Of a stretch of 64,000 nt of DNA, positions 60,770 to 64,000 are shown in pieces; the stretch's first letter is position 1; the number at the start of each line of letters is the position of its first letter. The stretch is from HR10 sp964615335 (lineage in GTDB: Bacteria; Acidobacteriota; Blastocatellia; HR10). The stretch is from NCBI GenBank assembly GCA_964615335.1, contig CAZTMT010000015.1:1-64000 (forward strand), in the 5' to 3' direction. The notes below the pieces were generated by a model that worked only from the letters and a program-made list of their open reading frames with translations, did no database searches and was not told where the DNA came from. A program made the translations under genes and the position numbers.

Positions 60770-61080
60770 CAGCCGACAAAAAAGAGCCAGAAATCAGCAA
60801 AGAACCCTCAAAGAGGGCGACAGAAAAGAGCCCAGAGTGACGCGGCAGTGAAACCCTAGGCATGAGTCTAACGGTTGAAAGGCGAAGCGGTGTGTCGCCC
60901 CCTTCGGGGGCTCTTGAGGAATTGGGGGCCGCGGTTTCCTGGGGCTCACGCCCCAGGCTATTTTCTGTCGCCCCCTAAATGGGCGCGCGCCCCGGGCTAA
61001 TCTCTATCGCTCACGGCGTGGCTCATGGCGGAAATGAGGTGTTCCGCAAAGTCTCTGCCGCTGGCTCGCTCGGGCTCTTT
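60770..61080. repeat. Palindromic repeat cluster C
   Basis: Between the start of ccmF and the end of the inositol-phosphate synthase gene. Units: AAGAGGGCGACAGAAAAGAG then CCCAGAGTGACGCGG, the inverted TGTGTCGCCCCCTTCGGGGG, and CCAGGCTATTTTCTGTCGCC with CGGGCTAATCTCTATCGCTC. Same family as clusters A and B but more degenerate. The adjacent 60606-60770 shows no gene. Confidence 0.75.
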
Positions 61081-61088
61081 CCGTCTGT

Positions 61089-62408
61089 TCAGTCGTAATA
61101 TTCCAGCCCGAGGTGGGTGATCAGCTCCTCCCCGCGAAGGTAGCGGAGCGTGTTCTTGAGCTTCATGAGCTGAATGAACAGATCGTGTTCCGGGTACAGG
61201 CCGGGGGCTGTCATCGGGCTCTTGAAATAAAAGCTCAGCCACTCCTGAATCCCCCGCATGCCGCAGCGCTGGGCCAGATCCAGAAAGAGGACCAGATCCA
61301 GGACCAGAGGTGCCGCCAGAATGGAATCCCGGCAGAGGAAGTTGATCTTGATCTGCATCGGGTAGCCGAGCCAGCCGAAGATGTCAATGTTGTCCCACCC
61401 CTCCTTGTTGTCGCCGCGCGGCGGATAGTAGTTGATGCGGACCACATGGACGAAGTCGGCGTAGAGATCGGGATAATGTTCCGGCTGCAGGATATAGTCG
61501 AGGACGGAGCGCTTGGATTCCTCCTTGGTGCGGAAGCTCCCGGGATCATCGAGCACCTCGCCGTCGCGATTCCCCAGGATGTTAGTCGAATACCAGCCGC
61601 TCAATCCAAGCAACCGGGCTTTGAGTCCCGGAGCGATGATCGTCTTCAGGAGTGTCTGTCCCGTCTTCAGATCCTTTCCGGCGATGGGGACACGATTCTG
61701 CTGAGCCAACTCGATCAGAGCCGGAATATCCACCGTCAGGTTCGGCGCAGCGTTGGCAAAAGGAATACGGCAGCGCAGGGCGGCGTAAGCGTAGATCATC
61801 GAGGGGGCGATATGAGGGGAATTCTCCCGGAGCCCGCGCTCGAAGGCCTCAAGCGACCCGTGCACTTCGGCGCGCGGCTCCATGTACACTTCCGTCGAGC
61901 CGCACCAGATCATGACCAGACGGGCGCACCGATGGCGCGCGCGAAAGGTCTCGATATCTTCGATGAGTTGCTCGGCCAGCTCATACTTCGTCCGTCCCAC
62001 TTTCACATTGGTCCCATTCAATCGCTTCACGTAGGCGCGATCGAAGACGGCCTTCATGGGACGGATCTCCCGCAGCTCGGGTTCCAGCACAGCCAGCAGC
62101 TCCTTCTCCAACACGCCGGCATGCAAGGCGGCTTCGTAGGCATCGTCCTCGAAAATATCCCACGCTCCGAAGACGAGATCCTCCAGGCGAGCCAGCGGGA
62201 CGAAATCCTTGATCTTGGGCACGCGCCCTTCGGTGCGCTTCCCCAGCCGGATCGTTCCCATCTGCGTGAGGCTGCCAATGGGTTTGCCGATACCCCGACG
62301 AATGGCCTGAACACCCGCGATGAAGGTCGTGCTCACCGCCCCCAGACCGACGAGCAGAACGCCGAGCGTCCCCGTGGGTTCGGCGATCCGAACGCCTTTT
62401 TCGATCAT
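61089..62408 (-). CDS. ino1: Inositol-1-phosphate synthase
   Basis: 439 residues. NAD-dependent myo-inositol-1-phosphate synthase, cytosolic. VLLVGLGAVSTTFIAGVQAIRRG (Rossmann), LVMIWCGSTEVYME, FANAAPNLTVDIPALIELAQ, PIAGKDLKTGQTLLKTIIAP (catalytic Lys and the conserved GKDxKTGQT), SVLDYILQPEHYPDLYADFVHVV and NIDIFGWLGYPMQIKINFLCRDSILAAPLVLDLV. Start ATG 62408 preceded by AAAGGAGGGAGG. It supplies inositol for phosphatidylinositol or compatible-solute synthesis, both suited to thermophiles. Confidence 0.94.
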   Translation of the reverse strand: MIEKGVRIAEPTGTLGVLLVGLGAVSTTFIAGVQAIRRGIGKPIGSLTQMGTIRLGKRTEGRVPKIKDFVPLARLEDLVFGAWDIFEDDAYEAALHAGVLEKELLAVLEPELREIRPMKAVFDRAYVKRLNGTNVKVGRTKYELAEQLIEDIETFRARHRCARLVMIWCGSTEVYMEPRAEVHGSLEAFERGLRENSPHIAPSMIYAYAALRCRIPFANAAPNLTVDIPALIELAQQNRVPIAGKDLKTGQTLLKTIIAPGLKARLLGLSGWYSTNILGNRDGEVLDDPGSFRTKEESKRSVLDYILQPEHYPDLYADFVHVVRINYYPPRGDNKEGWDNIDIFGWLGYPMQIKINFLCRDSILAAPLVLDLVLFLDLAQRCGMRGIQEWLSFYFKSPMTAPGLYPEHDLFIQLMKLKNTLRYLRGEELITHLGLEYYD

Positions 62409-62539
62409 GCGCCTCCCTCCTTTCGTGCGACTTCCGCCCGAGGTCTCCCCCGGCGCGGAGCCCCTCAGCGCCATCCTTGCCAGATGTCGCGCGAGGATTA
62501 TAGAGGAGGAACGCCCGAAGTCGTCTCGCGCTTTCTTGC

Positions 62540-63466
62540 TTATTTTTCGCGCTCGGTTGCCCGGGAGGCTTCGGCGCGCAGTCCGCCGCCGCTGGCCTGA
62601 CGATACTCGCGTGGGGTCAGGCCGGTCCAGGCCTTGAAGGCTTTGGCGAAATGGCTTTGACTCGCGTAGCCGACGCGCTGACTGATCTCCAGCACCGAGA
62701 GGTCCGTCGTCGCCAACCAGCGCGCGGCCTGCTCCAGACGCACGTTCGCCAAATAGGCATGCGGAGTCATCCCGACGAGTCGTTTGAACAGGCGCGCGAA
62801 ATGAAACGCGCTGAGGAAAGCGGCGCGCGCCATGTCCCGCAGGCTCATCCGCTCATCGAAATGCGTGTGAATGAACTCGATCGCCCGTCGCACGCGCCGA
62901 TCCACCGGTCCGAAGCGCGAGAATTCCAGATCGAGATTGCGTCGGACCAGGAAATGTTCCCGAAACAAATGAACGAGCACCTGTTCTACGAGCGCCCCGA
63001 GGACGACGTCGCGTCCGATGTCGCTCCGCCGCATCTCTTCCCGAAGAGTGCGGAAGAGCGCCACCAGATGCGGATCGGCGACCACGCGCGCGCGGAACGT
63101 GAATTCCTCACCGATGCGCGTCAGCCGCAGACGCACGGCCATATCGGCGACAAGGCTCGGATGCATATGCAGCGAGATCAGCTCCACTCCCCCCCGCTGC
63201 GCGCGCAGGACAGAAGGCGTGGTCGGATCCAGCAGGATGCTCATTCCCGGTTCGATCTCGAATGCCTCCTGGCGGACCAGCAAGCGCACGCGTCCGGCCA
63301 ACACGCATCGGAGCGTATATCCGGTGAGCGCCGCCGCCAGGGCGAAGGACGGGCGCCGGATGTAATGCAGCTCATATCGCGGCGCGACGTGAACGAGGGC
63401 TTCCTGAGCGCACGTCCTCTCCTGCTCAGCGTGGGGGGAGATTGAAACCTTCGATCCGATAGGCAT
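62540..63466 (-). CDS. AraC-family transcriptional regulator
   Basis: 308 residues. An N-terminal cupin-like sensor region (GYTLRCVLAGRVRLLVRQEA) and a C-terminal double helix-turn-helix: IHTHFDERMSLRDMARAAFLSAFHFARLFKRLVGMTPHAYL and TTDLSVLEISQRVGYASQSHFAKAFKAWTGLTPREYR. The DNA-binding half is intact. Effector unknown. The inositol-phosphate synthase gene lies 131 bases downstream on the same strand, so regulation of it is possible but not shown. Confidence 0.92.
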   Translation of the reverse strand: MPIGSKVSISPHAEQERTCAQEALVHVAPRYELHYIRRPSFALAAALTGYTLRCVLAGRVRLLVRQEAFEIEPGMSILLDPTTPSVLRAQRGGVELISLHMHPSLVADMAVRLRLTRIGEEFTFRARVVADPHLVALFRTLREEMRRSDIGRDVVLGALVEQVLVHLFREHFLVRRNLDLEFSRFGPVDRRVRRAIEFIHTHFDERMSLRDMARAAFLSAFHFARLFKRLVGMTPHAYLANVRLEQAARWLATTDLSVLEISQRVGYASQSHFAKAFKAWTGLTPREYRQASGGGLRAEASRATEREK

Positions 63467-63482
63467 GGAGGGGCTTCCTCGT

Positions 63483-63872
63483 TCACACGGCTTTCGAGGC
63501 GCCGGGCTTTCGCGCGGCGACTTCGCGCAAGATCTCCGGAAGCCGCGCGACGAACGCTGAGCGCGGGAGCAGGAGATCGCATCCGGCCTGAGCCGCTCGC
63601 TCTCTCACATCGCTTCGCACATGCGAGAAGTAGCCGATCGTCCAGATCCCCTGCAGGTCGCGATCGGCCTTCATCTGAGCGATGCCGTCAAGAGGCCGCA
63701 GGCTCTCCGCATGCAGATCGAAGATGATCGCCACCGGCCTCTCCGCGCGAGCCACCAGCACGAGATCCTCTGATGGAGCGACCCGTCGGCATGTGAGCGC
63801 CAGGGCGCCGGCCGCCTCGCGAATGCGCGCCAGAAACATCAGATCGGTGAGCACCAGAAGCACATCGGCCAT
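63483..63872 (-). CDS. Receiver-like (CheY-fold) single-domain protein
   Basis: 129 residues from ATG 63872, which has CGGAGGT upstream. ADVLLVLTDLMFLARIREA at the start and VAIIFDLHAE around the expected phospho-Asp position fit a receiver fold, but the acidic pair at the N-terminus is missing (LVLTDL), so it may not be phosphorylated. It ends 17 bases before the AraC gene begins on the same strand. Confidence 0.6.
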   Translation of the reverse strand: MADVLLVLTDLMFLARIREAAGALALTCRRVAPSEDLVLVARAERPVAIIFDLHAESLRPLDGIAQMKADRDLQGIWTIGYFSHVRSDVRERAAQAGCDLLLPRSAFVARLPEILREVAARKPGASKAV

Positions 63873-63888
63873 CTCCGGGACCTCCGAA

Positions 63889-63999
63889 TCAGAAGGTGCA
63901 CAGTCGCCGCGAGGGCGCGGCCGACGTCCCACGACCCTGCTGAAAGCGCAAGGCCTCCGAGAGCGTGCGCACTCCGCGCTCCCGGAGTCGCTCGAGCAC
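63889..63999 (-). CDS. C-terminal fragment of a gene cut by the window edge
   Basis: The minus-strand frame from the right edge reads LERLRERGVRTLSEALRFQQ and ends in RRLCTF at TGA 63889-63891. 36 residues are visible. Its stop is 17 bases upstream of the receiver-like gene's ATG, and the ribosome site of that gene lies between. Function not inferable. Confidence 0.5.
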   Translation of the reverse strand: MLERLRERGVRTLSEALRFQQGRGTSAAPSRRLCTF

Positions 64000-64000
64000 A

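Noticed and set aside
58734..60851. 705-codon plus-strand frame opposite ccmF
   Set aside because: Charged, low-complexity translation (runs of E, Q, R, H); ccmF on the minus strand is certain.

Overview
The window is a GC-rich Gram-negative chromosomal segment. It encodes a TonB-dependent receptor with a carboxypeptidase-regulatory N-terminus, several outer-membrane barrels, Wza-type polysaccharide export, signal peptidase I, and a complete Ccm cytochrome c maturation cluster whose CcmE is the CxxxY variant. Together with the exported S9 peptidases and inositol-phosphate synthase, this gene mix suggests Acidobacteriota (perhaps a thermophilic Blastocatellia-like lineage). That placement is inference; no rRNA is present. 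A run of exactly 100 N at 1876-1975 marks a scaffold gap, so this is a draft or metagenome assembly.

Region 1 (1-10.4 kb, plus strand) is a subtype III-D-like CRISPR-Cas locus. A tight operon with overlapping start/stop codons carries the tail of an upstream gene (perhaps cas10), four Cas7-type RAMP proteins, a Csx10-like RAMP split by the assembly gap, a Csx19-like protein, and two small helical proteins of unknown or Cas11-like role. It ends with two signalling proteins: a CARF protein of the NE0113 family and a 491-residue CARF-HEPN Csx1-type ribonuclease with a Csx3 (Crn3)-like domain fused to its C-terminus. A DUF4258 gene and cas1 follow. cas2 survives only as its first dozen or so codons before a palindromic repeat cluster begins. 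No CRISPR array and no cas6 are visible.

Region 2 (10.4-22.3 kb) is bounded by two large, partly near-identical repeat clusters in the same orientation. Between them lie two exported S9 peptidases flanking an HprK-like kinase/PqqD-like pair (the latter with a Cys-rich tail), nhaA, a decayed IS5-type transposase, and a second, longer NE0113-type CARF protein with its own promoter and a 12-bp palindrome in its leader.

Region 3 (22.3-43.8 kb) is mostly housekeeping. On the minus strand are polysaccharide export and lipid-linked sugar initiation, a phosphodiesterase, a LysM lytic transglycosylase, a MacA/MacB-ATPase pair, gdhA, an FtsB-like protein, a phosphohexomutase, lepB, rnc and a TPR lipoprotein-like protein. 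On the plus strand are icd, mdh and folK; rlmI and a retropepsin-like protein are on the minus strand.

Region 4 (44-64 kb) holds the TonB receptor, a histidine kinase/response regulator pair, a GH57-galT-amidohydrolase operon, and the ccm cluster (ccmF-H-I-like-X-E-A-B-C-D) on the minus strand. A third repeat cluster follows, then inositol-phosphate synthase, an AraC regulator, a receiver-like protein and one partial gene at the right edge.
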